A stretch of 64,000 nucleotides of DNA from Korobacter sp963703075 (lineage in GTDB: Bacteria > Acidobacteriota > Terriglobia > Terriglobales > Acidobacteriaceae), in contig OY969786.1 of assembly GCA_963703075.1 (NCBI GenBank), positions 2,976,001 through 3,040,000 of the forward strand, in the 5' to 3' direction. Below the pieces are notes generated by a model, which did not search any database, was not told where the DNA came from, and saw only the letters and a list, made by a program, of their open reading frames with translations. Shown piece by piece: positions 18,093 through 26,576 of this stretch. The position numbers were made by a program, and so were the translations under genes. The stretch's first letter is position 1. The number at the start of each line of letters is the position of its first letter.

Positions 18093-19817
18093 TTATTCCA
18101 CCACAAACGGTGTGCTGCGCGTCAAGCTTTGGTTCGAAACTTTATCGTCGATTTTGACCGTCAACCGGTAAAGTCCAGGCTCTACGCTATTCAGCGCCAT
18201 GCTCTTTTCCAGGGTCAACTGGTCGCCTACATTGCCCATCTGCTCGGTCGATTCCGTCGCCGACACGACCGACTTGTTGGTCTGCGTGTTGATCAAATCG
18301 TATTGCACCGTCGCCGACGGCTTTTTCGTCTTGTCATCCAAGCCCAGGTTGTAGATCTGCATCCACATATTGAGCCGCTGGTCCCGCTTGAACGATGTCG
18401 GCTTGCCATCCGCCGTATCGACCCTCGGACGTACCTTCTCGTCGCCGATCACAAAGCTGCCCGCGCCAATCGACTTCGCCGGCACCTTCTCCATCACATC
18501 CGCCAGGATCATCGACGAGGAATTCAGCTTATCGTCTCCGTAATCCGGAACCATGATCCCGCGGCTCCAGATGCCTGACCGGTCGCCGTTCACGTCTTTG
18601 ATCACAACATCGAACCGGTACCGTCCCGAGCGCAACGGCAGGGCCTTCCAATACACCGACACCTGCTCCACCTTACGCTCCAGCAGTTCGTTCGGCACAT
18701 CAATCTGCACCGGCTCTTCAAACGTCTGCACAATCTTGCCCGTCAACGTCGTCACCCGTCCGAAGATGTTCACCGTCCCACGCTGGATCCCGTCTTTGCT
18801 GACGAAGGTGATGTCCTTGTTCTTGATCTGCAACGTGATCGGCACCAGCACGGTGTCGCTGGTTACCTTCACGAAGTCCGTCCGCACGTCGAACGGCATC
18901 GGGTTCGTGATGATCTTGTGGGTGACCAACTCGCTCTCCAGGTCTTTGAACTTCACCTGCGGGGGCTTCATCAGTTTGGCGTACTGCTCCAGCTTGTCGA
19001 ACTGTTTGCTCTGGCTCTGCTGCATGTCGTTCGGATTGCCCGTCGGGTTCAACCCGCTCACGCGGTCAGACTTGTTCGCCATGCCCATCGACTCGTACAT
19101 CGTGAGTCCGCTGTTTGGCGTGTGCAGCAAAGCATCCTTGTCGTTCGGGTCGAGCGAGATCTTGTATTCGTTGCACATGCACGAATCCACGAACTCGATG
19201 ATCACCTCGTTGCCGATTCCCTCGATATACCGGTAACGCCAGTCTTCGAATGGATACGTCGAGGTCTCGCCGCCGCCTTCGTCCATCGGACGATCGTAGG
19301 TGCCGCCCGACGGATGCGAATCGATCTCGTCCGCTGGACCAAACACAATATAGATCCGGCCGCGGTCCGTCCGCCATCCCGGGACGCCCGAAGCAAAATG
19401 CTCGTTGGCGTATGCGATGCGGCGGTAGTGCTCTTCCTTGAATTCGTTTTCCGGGGTGTCCGGCGTGGGGTCGCGCCGCAGCCAGAACTGCTCGATGAAG
19501 GCATCCCGCTCTTCCGCGTTCGACAGCTTGAGGAATGCCTCGCGCTCTTCATCCGTGATGATGTATTTGACGTCCTCGTCCAGCCACTTCTTGTCCGCCG
19601 GGTCCAACTCTTTATAGAGCGACCTCAAGTTCTGCTTCTTTTGCTTGGGTGAAATCGGCCGCTTCAGCGGATCGACTGCCGGCTGTTGCTGGTCAGTCGT
19701 GTCCTTCGCATCCTTGGAGTCCGCAGGTTTGTCCTGGGCTTGCCCCCCGTACACCACACCTGCAGAAACGCCAAAGATCAAAAACAGGGCCAACGCTAAC
19801 GATCGGGACGACTTCAT
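18093..19817 (-). CDS. GWxTD domain-containing secreted protein
   Basis: The ATG at 19817 follows a CCGGAG ribosome-binding site and gives 574 residues with a signal peptide (RSLALALFLIFGVSAGVVYG). Residues about 80-200 form the GWxTD domain: LNAEERDAFIEQFW-like helices (seen as NAEERDAFIEQFWLRRDPTP), then GVPGWRTDRGRIYIVFGPAD, which contains the name-giving GW-x-TD. The C-terminal 300 residues look like two beta-sandwich domains (QVSVYWKALPLRSGRYRFDV, LNSVEPGLYRLTVKIDD). GWxTD proteins are common in Acidobacteriota and related phyla and are linked to the envelope, but their biochemical role is unknown. Transcription probably starts from the promoter at 19864-19892. Confidence 0.9.
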   Translation of the reverse strand: MKSSRSLALALFLIFGVSAGVVYGGQAQDKPADSKDAKDTTDQQQPAVDPLKRPISPKQKKQNLRSLYKELDPADKKWLDEDVKYIITDEEREAFLKLSNAEERDAFIEQFWLRRDPTPDTPENEFKEEHYRRIAYANEHFASGVPGWRTDRGRIYIVFGPADEIDSHPSGGTYDRPMDEGGGETSTYPFEDWRYRYIEGIGNEVIIEFVDSCMCNEYKISLDPNDKDALLHTPNSGLTMYESMGMANKSDRVSGLNPTGNPNDMQQSQSKQFDKLEQYAKLMKPPQVKFKDLESELVTHKIITNPMPFDVRTDFVKVTSDTVLVPITLQIKNKDITFVSKDGIQRGTVNIFGRVTTLTGKIVQTFEEPVQIDVPNELLERKVEQVSVYWKALPLRSGRYRFDVVIKDVNGDRSGIWSRGIMVPDYGDDKLNSSSMILADVMEKVPAKSIGAGSFVIGDEKVRPRVDTADGKPTSFKRDQRLNMWMQIYNLGLDDKTKKPSATVQYDLINTQTNKSVVSATESTEQMGNVGDQLTLEKSMALNSVEPGLYRLTVKIDDKVSNQSLTRSTPFVVE

Positions 19818-19863
19818 TGCATAACTCCGGTATTCCTCTGGGCAACAGGTAGGGGCATTTGAA

Positions 19864-19892
19864 ATTGTATGGTTTCGGCTACCCCAAATCAA
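19864..19892 (-). promoter_or_regulatory. Sigma70-type promoter of the GWxTD operon
   Basis: On the minus strand TTGATT (19892-19887) is separated by exactly 17 bases from TACAAT (19869-19864). This differs from the consensus by two bases in the -35 and one in the -10. The predicted start of transcription, near 19857, leaves about 40 bases of leader before the ATG at 19817. Confidence 0.65.
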
Positions 19893-20255
19893 GGCCGCTA
19901 CCCTCTTCAGAGAACGATTGTGACTGCTTTGGACGCGCGGGCCGGCATTTCGTCGCTGGTCCGAATGTGTCTACCTAGGCTCTCCCTCTGGCCTACCCAC
20001 ACCCGCTATAATTAGGTGATCGGCAACTCCGCCCAGCCCTGCGGCGAACGGTCTGAAACTGCCCCGGTAACTGTTTAGAAAGAATGCTCTCTTCCGGAAC
20101 TTTCAACCGTCAGTTTTCGTAACGATTGTTAGCCAGGGCGAAGTCGCGATCCATGCCCCACGTCTGCTTCCGGCTGGCATGAAAGAAAGAACGATCACGA
20201 GTGTTGTTCTCTGCTTCGCACTCTTAGCAACACGGCTGCGTATTCTCGAGGATTC
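19893..20255. other. Divergent intergenic region before the efflux adaptor
   Basis: This 363-base region separates the GWxTD promoter from the adaptor gene at 20256. A perfect TATAAT at 20007-20012 on the plus strand could be a -10 element but has no matching -35 at 16-18 bases. The adaptor's ribosome-binding site (GAGGA, 20247-20251) is at the right edge. No gene, tRNA or structured RNA was recognised. Confidence 0.4.
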
Positions 20256-21635
20256 ATGAAGAAGATCTTAATTATCGGCGGCATCATTCTGTTTCTCGCC
20301 GTGGTGGTCATTGTCACCGTCGTCAAGAGCAAGCAGGGAGATGTCACCGTTCAGACCGGCAAGGTCGATCGCAGCAGCATCTCCTCTGTTGTCACTGCCT
20401 CCGGGGAAATCAAGCCGAAAACCTTCGTCAATGTCGGCGCCAATGCCATGGGCCGCCTCGTCTCCCTGCCGGTGAAAGAAGGCGATCACGTCAAGAAGGG
20501 CCAACTGGTCGCGCAACTCGAAGATATCCAGCCAGCCGCCGATGTCAATGCCGGCCGCGCTGCGCTCGACGCCGCTCAGTCCGATTCCGCCGCCGCCGAC
20601 GCTGCCCAACGCACCGCCCTCGCCGACCTCGATCGTGCCCAGGCCGACTACGAGCAGAAGAATTTCGATTGGCAGCGTGGGCAGAGCCTCTACAAAGATC
20701 AACTGATCCCCAAGCAGGATTACGACAGCCGCAAGGCCGCCTTTGAAGCCTCCGCTTCCAACCTGCAGCAGGCCAAGATCCGCATTATCCAGACCAAGGC
20801 ACAAGCCGAGTCGGCGCAGCGCCACATCAAGCAGAACGCCGCCGCTCTGACCCACGCCTCCGATGTGCTCGCCAAGACCACCTATGTCGCCCCCTATGAC
20901 GGCATCGTGACCAACCTCCCTGTCCGCCAGGGCGAGATGGTCGTCATGGGTATCCAGAACTCTCCCGGCAGCACCATCATGACCATCTCCGACATGTCGA
21001 TCGTCACCGCCGAGGTCAAGGTAGATGAGACCGACATCGTCAATGTGAAGCTCGGGCAGCCCGCCGAAGTCACTATCGACGCCTTGCCCAAGCAGAAATT
21101 CAAGGGCACCGTCACCGAGATCGGCGACAACGCTATCCTCCGTTCGTCCGGCGTTTCCACCTCGCAGTCCACCACCGGCAGCCAGGAAGCCCGCGACTTT
21201 AAAGTCGTCATCACCCTCACGAATCCGCCGGATTCGCTCCGCCCCGGCCTCTCGACCACCGCCAAAATCACCACTGCAACCCGCGATGACGCCGTCACCA
21301 TCCCCATTCAGGCCCTCACCATCCGCCAGCGCGGCGACCTGCAGGATAAGAAAGACAAGAAAAGCAGCAACGTTCAGGCGGCTTCGCCCCAGCAGGCCAA
21401 GAACGATAAAGAAGAGCTCCAGGGGGTTTTCGTCCTCCACGCGAACGAAAACAAGGTCGAATTCGTACCTGTAGAGACCGGCATTACCGGTACGACGGAT
21501 ATTGAGGTCACCAAGGGCTTGAAACAGGGCGACACCATCATCACCGGCAGCTACAAAGTGCTGCGCACCCTGCGGAACGGCGCCAAGGTCAAGGTCGACA
21601 ATACGGCTCCGGCAAAGCTCGAAGAGAACTCGTAG
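20256..21635 (+). CDS. MacA/HlyD-type efflux periplasmic adaptor subunit
   Basis: The 459-residue product begins with a membrane anchor (KKILIIGGIILFLAVVVIVTVV). It then shows the adaptor order: lipoyl half (VKEGDHVKKGQLVAQLED), a long alpha-helical hairpin rich in Ala, Gln and Lys (residues about 100-205), the second lipoyl half (VAPYDGIVTNLPVRQGEMV), a beta-barrel domain (VKVDETDIVNVKLGQPAEVT), and a membrane-proximal domain. A charged insert (DKKDKKSSNVQ) lies near residue 365. It bridges an inner-membrane ABC exporter and an outer-membrane channel. The ATPase gene follows after 55 bases; no permease is next to it. Confidence 0.92.
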   Translation: MKKILIIGGIILFLAVVVIVTVVKSKQGDVTVQTGKVDRSSISSVVTASGEIKPKTFVNVGANAMGRLVSLPVKEGDHVKKGQLVAQLEDIQPAADVNAGRAALDAAQSDSAAADAAQRTALADLDRAQADYEQKNFDWQRGQSLYKDQLIPKQDYDSRKAAFEASASNLQQAKIRIIQTKAQAESAQRHIKQNAAALTHASDVLAKTTYVAPYDGIVTNLPVRQGEMVVMGIQNSPGSTIMTISDMSIVTAEVKVDETDIVNVKLGQPAEVTIDALPKQKFKGTVTEIGDNAILRSSGVSTSQSTTGSQEARDFKVVITLTNPPDSLRPGLSTTAKITTATRDDAVTIPIQALTIRQRGDLQDKKDKKSSNVQAASPQQAKNDKEELQGVFVLHANENKVEFVPVETGITGTTDIEVTKGLKQGDTIITGSYKVLRTLRNGAKVKVDNTAPAKLEENS

Positions 21636-21690
21636 TCCTCTGTTCTTTGCCGGCGCAACCTGCCGGCGCGGCCTCAATCAAGGAGATCTC

Positions 21691-22455
21691 ATGGCAACAC
21701 TCGAGATGGCAAGCATGACTGAAAATATGACCACGCCCCCGGCGTCCTGCATCATCTGCACCGAAGACCTCTGGAAGACTTACGACATGGGTTCCGAACA
21801 GCAGGTGCACGCCCTGCGCGGCGTCAACTTGCGCATCGAGCGCAATGAATATGTCGCCATCATGGGTCCCTCCGGCTCCGGCAAATCGACCCTCATGAAT
21901 CTCATCGGATGCCTCGATACGCCCAGCAAAGGCCTCTACTGGCTCAACAGCCAGCTCGTCAGTGAACTCGACGACGACGAACTTGCGCGCATCCGCAACA
22001 AGGAAATCGGCTTCGTCTTCCAGACGTTCAACCTGTTGGCCCGCGCTACCGCCCTGCACAACGTTGAACTCCCGCTCATCTACGCCGGTGTTCCCGCGGC
22101 CGAACGCATTGAACGCGCGAAAGAATCACTCACCAAGGTAGGCATGGCGGAGCGCATGCACCACAAGCCCAACGAGCTTTCCGGCGGCCAGCGCCAGCGC
22201 GTTGCCATCGCCCGTGCTCTCGTCAATCGACCCTCCATCATCCTCGCCGACGAGCCGACCGGTAACCTCGACTCCCAAACCGGCGTCGAGATCATGGCCC
22301 TCTTTGACACCCTCCAGTCGCAAGGCAACACCATCGTCCTCGTCACCCACGAGCACGACATCGCTGAATACGCCCACCGCGTCGTCTATATCAAGGACGG
22401 CGTAGTCTCCCGCGATGAGGTGACTGCCCGCGGTGCTGCCCTTACCAAGAGGTAA
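21691..22455 (+). CDS. ABC transporter ATP-binding protein, MacB/LolD type
   Basis: The ATG at 21691 is preceded by AAGGAG. The 254-residue ATPase has Walker A (GPSGSGKST), Q-loop (FVFQTFNLL), signature (LSGGQRQRVAIARAL), Walker B with the catalytic Glu (IILADEPTGNLDS) and H-loop (LVTHEHDIAEYA). The ELDDDELARIRNKEIGFVFQ region is typical of the MacB/LolD subfamily. Partner is presumably the adaptor encoded just upstream. There is no membrane domain in this protein, unlike MacB proper, and no permease gene follows: a strong terminator lies 17 bases after the stop. The permease must be encoded elsewhere. Confidence 0.93.
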   Translation: MATLEMASMTENMTTPPASCIICTEDLWKTYDMGSEQQVHALRGVNLRIERNEYVAIMGPSGSGKSTLMNLIGCLDTPSKGLYWLNSQLVSELDDDELARIRNKEIGFVFQTFNLLARATALHNVELPLIYAGVPAAERIERAKESLTKVGMAERMHHKPNELSGGQRQRVAIARALVNRPSIILADEPTGNLDSQTGVEIMALFDTLQSQGNTIVLVTHEHDIAEYAHRVVYIKDGVVSRDEVTARGAALTKR

Positions 22456-22472
22456 TTCCTGATTGCAGAAGA

Positions 22473-22502
22473 AAAACGCCCGGTCCCATTGCCGGGCGTT
22501 TT
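22473..22502 (+). terminator. Strong Rho-independent terminator after the ABC ATPase
   Basis: AAAACGCCCGG (22473-22483) and CCGGGCGTTTT (22492-22502) form a perfect 11-base-pair stem with an 8-base loop. The T-rich 3' side gives the release signal. It ends the adaptor-ATPase operon. Confidence 0.93.
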
Positions 22503-22617
22503 GCATACTCCACGCCGGTGAACGCATCCGGATCGTCCCAACGTAATGCCATCCTTTACATTCGCTTACGGCAAACCGTGGTAGGCTGAAAATTACTTCA
22601 GCAACTCCGGTTTTTCT

Positions 22618-23187
22618 ATGCGTTGGGCTCTCACATCGGTCATGCTTCTCTCGCTCGCCACGCTTGCGCCGGCGCAGGCCAACGTGCACATCAACCCCGG
22701 CGAACGCTCCAACCGCAACGCGGAGTTCCGCCAGGCCGTCGCCAACTATTGCCGCCTCGATTACGATGGCGCTCGTCTCACCCCGCAAGGCTGGACACGC
22801 ATTCAGCCCATTACCTCGTGGCGCGATAATCCTGATTTCAAGCGCGTCGCCATCGTCACCCGCTACGAGATTCTTCCCGACCCCCGCCCCGAGCACGGTC
22901 GCTATGGCTTCGACGTCCAGTACGACATCAGCGGCGAATACGATCTCGCCGGCGGCTACTTCCCTGATCCCACCCGCGTGGTCGTTCATATCGAGGTCGG
23001 CGAAGACAATGGCGATTTCAAGGTCGTGCAGACCTCCGAGCCCAGCCCTTTCACCGGACGCACGCGCTTTGTGCAATGGCTCCAGGCAAAACTCGCCACC
23101 GAAACCGATCCGGTCGCGAAGGCTACCATCCAGGCCAGCCTCCAACGCTTTCAGGACCAGGCTAAGAAACCCGAAGCCACGCAGTAG
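22618..23187 (+). CDS. Secreted protein of unknown function
   Basis: I do not recognise a family. The 189-residue product has a signal peptide (MRWALTSVMLLSLATLAPAQ) and a mature part containing FRQAVANYCRLDYDGARLT, GWTRIQPITSW and VVVHIEVGEDNGDFKVVQT. The pattern of helix, then strands (RVAIVTRYEI, YGFDVQYDISGEY) could fit an NTF2-like or similar small alpha-beta fold. It ends with a charged helix (ATIQASLQRFQDQAKK). It stands between the terminator of the ABC operon and the BBP2 porin gene, 96 bases upstream of the latter; co-transcription with the porin is possible. Confidence 0.7.
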   Translation: MRWALTSVMLLSLATLAPAQANVHINPGERSNRNAEFRQAVANYCRLDYDGARLTPQGWTRIQPITSWRDNPDFKRVAIVTRYEILPDPRPEHGRYGFDVQYDISGEYDLAGGYFPDPTRVVVHIEVGEDNGDFKVVQTSEPSPFTGRTRFVQWLQAKLATETDPVAKATIQASLQRFQDQAKKPEATQ

Positions 23188-23283
23188 CAACTTCTTAGGT
23201 TCTCGCCTTTCCTTCGGCCGCTTCTCCTCTCCCGCTTATAAAAAATTTATGCCCCGCCTCGTATAGTTTCCGGCAGGTGACTT

Positions 23284-24681
23284 ATGCGTACCTTCCGACC
23301 CCTGTTCATCCTGCTGCTCTCGGCCACCCTCCACGCTCAATCCCCCGACCCGCAACCATTGCAACAACGCGTGGACCAGCTTCAGGCTGAAGTGCAGGAC
23401 TTGAAGTCCCAGCTCGCCGAAATTAAACAACTCCTCGTCGCCTCGAAGCCGCCCGTCAGCGCCACCGCGCCCGCCGTCGCGGCCACCCCCACCGATCCTC
23501 CGCCCCCACCTGTCTCTCAGTCCCTCACCACCGAGGATCGAGCTAACCTCGACTTCTTCCGCGGCACCACCTTCAACGTGATGCTCGACACTTACTACGC
23601 CTACAACTTCAACGCTCCCTACAATCGCGTGAACCTGCTCCGCGCCTACGACGTTCTCAGTAACAACATCAGCCTCAACCAGGCCGACTTCGTCATCGAG
23701 CGCGCCCCCGACGTTGCCGACGGCCGCCGCTTCGGCGCTCGCCTCGATCTCCAATTCGGCCAGGCCACCGATACCCTCCAGGGCAATCCCATCAACGAAC
23801 CGCGCCCGCAGATCTATCGCAACATCTTCCAGGCCTACGGAACCTATGTCGCTCCCATCGGCAGCGGTCTCACCATCGATGTCGGCAAGTGGGCCAGTTC
23901 CCTCGGTCTCGAAGGCAATTACACCAAGGACCAGATCAACTATTCGCGCGCCTACTTCTTCGATTTCCTGCCCTTCTACCACGCCGGGGTTCGCGCCAAT
24001 TACAAGGTGAACGACAAGATCGCTCTCAACTATTGGCTCGTGAATGGCACCAACCAGACCGAAGCCACCAATGCGTTCAAGGACGAACTCTTCGGCTTCG
24101 TCATCACCCCGCGGAAATCCCTCACCTGGACCGTCAACTACTACTACGGTCAGGACAATCCAGACACCGTTCCCAGCACCAACTGCGGCAGCTATCCCCT
24201 CCAGCCCGATCTCTGCTCCACCCCCATCAACCCCGCGCCCAATGGCCGCAATCACATCTTCGATAGCTACGTCACCTGGCAAGCCACGCCCAAGCTTTCC
24301 TTCGCCGCAGAGGGCGACTATTTCATCTCCCGTGTCTGGCAGAACCCCACCGACGGTCAGTCTTCGGCACCATCGCATGTTGATGGCGGCGCTCTCTATG
24401 CCCGCTACCAGTTCACTCCGAAAATCGCCCTCGGAGCGCGCAGCGAATATCTTTCCGACCCCAACGGCCTTTTCAGCGGTAAGCCCCAGGCCTTGAAGGA
24501 AACCACCCTCACCTACGACTACCAGCTCGCCGATGGCCTCCTCATGCGCTACGAGTGGCGGCGGGACTTTTCTAACCGTCCGTACTTCTACACCTCCAAC
24601 GCAACCGTGTTCTCAAAGGACCAGAACACCGCAAGCGTCGGCTTGGTGTGGTGGTTTGGAAGGAAACAGGGAACGTGGTGA
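23284..24681 (+). CDS. BBP2 (OmpL-like) outer-membrane porin
   Basis: The 465-residue protein starts with a signal peptide (RTFRPLFILLLSATLHAQ). It has a short coiled coil (QRVDQLQAEVQDLKSQLAEI, about residues 28-52), a Pro/Ala linker, and then the putative beta-barrel porin-2 domain. Diagnostic segments are FNVMLDTYYAYNFNAP, LNQADFVIERAP, GRRFGARLDLQFGQATDTLQ, VDVGKWASSLGLEG-like (seen as IDVGKWASSLGLEG) and YNYWLVNGTNQ-like (seen as LNYWLVNGTNQTE). The protein ends near VGLVWWFGRKQ. It likely forms a general or small-solute outer-membrane channel. A bidirectional terminator separates it from the convergent penicillin-binding protein gene. Confidence 0.88.
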   Translation: MRTFRPLFILLLSATLHAQSPDPQPLQQRVDQLQAEVQDLKSQLAEIKQLLVASKPPVSATAPAVAATPTDPPPPPVSQSLTTEDRANLDFFRGTTFNVMLDTYYAYNFNAPYNRVNLLRAYDVLSNNISLNQADFVIERAPDVADGRRFGARLDLQFGQATDTLQGNPINEPRPQIYRNIFQAYGTYVAPIGSGLTIDVGKWASSLGLEGNYTKDQINYSRAYFFDFLPFYHAGVRANYKVNDKIALNYWLVNGTNQTEATNAFKDELFGFVITPRKSLTWTVNYYYGQDNPDTVPSTNCGSYPLQPDLCSTPINPAPNGRNHIFDSYVTWQATPKLSFAAEGDYFISRVWQNPTDGQSSAPSHVDGGALYARYQFTPKIALGARSEYLSDPNGLFSGKPQALKETTLTYDYQLADGLLMRYEWRRDFSNRPYFYTSNATVFSKDQNTASVGLVWWFGRKQGTW

Positions 24682-24702
24682 CACAGCCGAAAAAGTCACG
24701 CA

Positions 24703-24738
24703 AACGAAAAAGGCCTCCCTTCCGGGAGGCCTCGTTTC
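24703..24738. terminator. Bidirectional terminator between porin and PBP genes
   Basis: AGGCCTCCC (24711-24719) pairs perfectly with GGGAGGCCT (24724-24732) across a TTCC loop. An A-run on the left and T-rich sequence on the right allow it to act on both convergent transcripts. Confidence 0.88.
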
Positions 24739-24749
24739 GTGCGAAGACC

Positions 24750-25964
24750 CTACTGCTGTTCGCTCAACCCGTTGGTTCGCTCGGCCGACCGCACCGGCGT
24801 TAACGGTGCGCGGATCGCGAAGAAATTGTGGTCATACAGATTGCGATAGAACTTCCCTGCCAGCTCCGCCGCCTTCGGTCCAAACGTCGGACGCCCGCCT
24901 TCGAGGAAAACGACCGTCACAATGCGCCCGTACTCCGTATCCGCGTACGAGGCAAACCATCCAAAGCGCGTGCCGTCCTTCGAGCACGTTCCCGTCTTGC
25001 CCAGCACCGGCTCCTGGTAGAAGCTGGTGCGCAGCAAGCGTGCCGTGCCGTAATTGACCGCGCCTGCCATCCCGTCCGAAATCTCCGGGATCAGCGGCTT
25101 GATGTCGAGATAACGCTTCACTCGCGGCGTGAAATTCGCAATGTCTGCCGGCGAAGTCGGATGCTGCAAGTAATACAGCGTGCCGCCATTCGAAATCGAA
25201 GCGATCAGTGCGCCGAGCTGCAAGGGAGTCAGCGAAATGCTTTCGCCGAACGAACACATCTTCCCTACGCCGCCCAGGCTGGCCGCCAATTCGTTCGACG
25301 GAAACTGCCCAAGATGTTCACCCTGGATATTCCAGCCCGCCAACTCGCCCAGTCCGAACTGGTGCGCGTAATAACTGACCTTTTCGAACCCCAGCTTGCG
25401 TCCTACTGCTTCGAAATACGCATTATTCGAGTGCGCCAGCGCTGTGGTCAGGTCCATCTTGTAGGAGCCGCCCAGCGAAACCTTGGTTTCCTTGGTGATG
25501 ACCTGCTCGTTCAAGGCCGCCAGAGCAACAGCTACTTTGAATGTCGAGCAAGGCTGCGCTCCTTCCGCCAGCGCCAGCTTCTGGTTCACCATCGCCAGAA
25601 CGCGTCCGCTGCTCGGGTCGATCGCCACCACCGTGCCGTTCATGTTGCCGAGCGCGTCCACCGCCGCCGCCCGCACCACTGGATCTTCACCCGCCGTGAT
25701 GTCGCCTTCGCCCTGGTCGCCCGCGATAAAGCTGTTACCGGTAAACCGCTCGTAATACCGGCGCCGTGCCGCCCGCGTCGTTACCTGCCGCCGGGTATGG
25801 CTCAGCCGGCGGATGCGCTTCTGCGCATGGGCCGTTTCCGTTACCTTTGCCGTCGTTTTCTTCTTGGCCGGAGGGCGCGTCGCCGGCTGGATGGTGGCCG
25901 CGAGCGCATAAACCCCAAAAATGAGGGTCAAAAGAAGCAGGGCGACTTTCAAGCTAGGTTTCAT
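24750..25964 (-). CDS. Short penicillin-binding protein (transpeptidase domain)
   Basis: From the ATG at 25964 the product has 404 residues: one N-terminal membrane helix (LKVALLLLTLIFGVYALAAT), a very basic linker (residues about 30-72), then a penicillin-binding transpeptidase domain. The active-site motifs are S140-T-F-K143, S179-N-N181 and LGKTGTCSKDG (KTG). The usual N-terminal dimerisation domain of class B PBPs is missing, so it is a reduced form. It probably cross-links or edits peptidoglycan in the periplasm; a beta-lactam sensor role cannot be excluded. The frame stays open to 26189 but without a plausible start. Confidence 0.85.
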   Translation of the reverse strand: MKPSLKVALLLLTLIFGVYALAATIQPATRPPAKKKTTAKVTETAHAQKRIRRLSHTRRQVTTRAARRRYYERFTGNSFIAGDQGEGDITAGEDPVVRAAAVDALGNMNGTVVAIDPSSGRVLAMVNQKLALAEGAQPCSTFKVAVALAALNEQVITKETKVSLGGSYKMDLTTALAHSNNAYFEAVGRKLGFEKVSYYAHQFGLGELAGWNIQGEHLGQFPSNELAASLGGVGKMCSFGESISLTPLQLGALIASISNGGTLYYLQHPTSPADIANFTPRVKRYLDIKPLIPEISDGMAGAVNYGTARLLRTSFYQEPVLGKTGTCSKDGTRFGWFASYADTEYGRIVTVVFLEGGRPTFGPKAAELAGKFYRNLYDHNFFAIRAPLTPVRSAERTNGLSEQQ

Positions 25965-26576
25965 ACTGTCCTTGACTGCTCGGGCCGTGCTGGTTGCCAC
26001 CGATTCGCTTGCGTCGTCCTCTACAACCGTTGCCGAGTACCCGTCTCGAGTTCGGAACCTTGTAAGTTCCTCTCTCTTAATAGCACGATTCGTACTAACT
26101 CCAGTTGTTACTAATGGTTCCGGCTCGCAGAAAATTGAGTGACTCGGGATAAAACTTATCAGCCGGCCTGTTATGGAACAATCCCTCATTCCACTTAGGA
26201 GTCGAACGAAAGGGCACGGCCAAGCGTGTTCCCGCCGATTCCTGGCGGAAGAGCGCGTGTTTCATCTCCACGTCACACGACTTCGTGAGCCACCGCACGT
26301 TCCCCACGTTCATCGCTCACCGACATCTCCCCTGCTGCGCGGTATTCTGCGCAAGTGGGGCAAGCGTTCCCCAAGCGAGAGTGTACTGATCAGTTAACCC
26401 GTCCACGAGCGCGGAGTTGCAGCTTCTCGCAACTGTGCGATGGAACTCCCGTGGTTGCAAGATTTTACCCGCAACTACCCTGTAATCTAGATTTTGCAGG
26501 TTTTCCACAGTCTAAGCTGCTGAAAATGCATAGGACGGGGGGGAGGGGGAGGGGGGTATCGAATTGCTAAATGTAG
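25965..26576. other. Long non-coding stretch with hairpins and a G-tract
   Basis: This 612-base region between two minus-strand genes contains no supported gene. It holds two alternative stem-loops at 26413-26449 (GGAGTT/AACTCC enclosing GTTGC/GCAAC) and a further GTGGTTGC/GCAACTAC stem at 26451-26478. A plus-strand G-rich tract lies at 26537-26556 with runs of 7, 5 and 6 G. The PBP promoter should be here on the minus strand; I could not place it. Confidence 0.45.

Noticed and set aside
20007..20012. TATAAT as the promoter of the efflux adaptor
   Set aside because: No -35 hexamer is found at the correct distance and the start codon is almost 250 bases away, so it is only noted.
20268..21677. 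A 469-residue minus-strand open frame opposite the efflux adaptor
   Set aside because: It is a GC-rich antisense shadow with Gly/Asp/Val bias and no domain; the plus-strand adaptor has full motifs.
23236..24378. A 380-residue minus-strand open frame opposite the BBP2 porin
   Set aside because: Composition is repetitive (Gly, Val, Glu) and mirrors codon bias of the porin; no ribosome-binding site or family.
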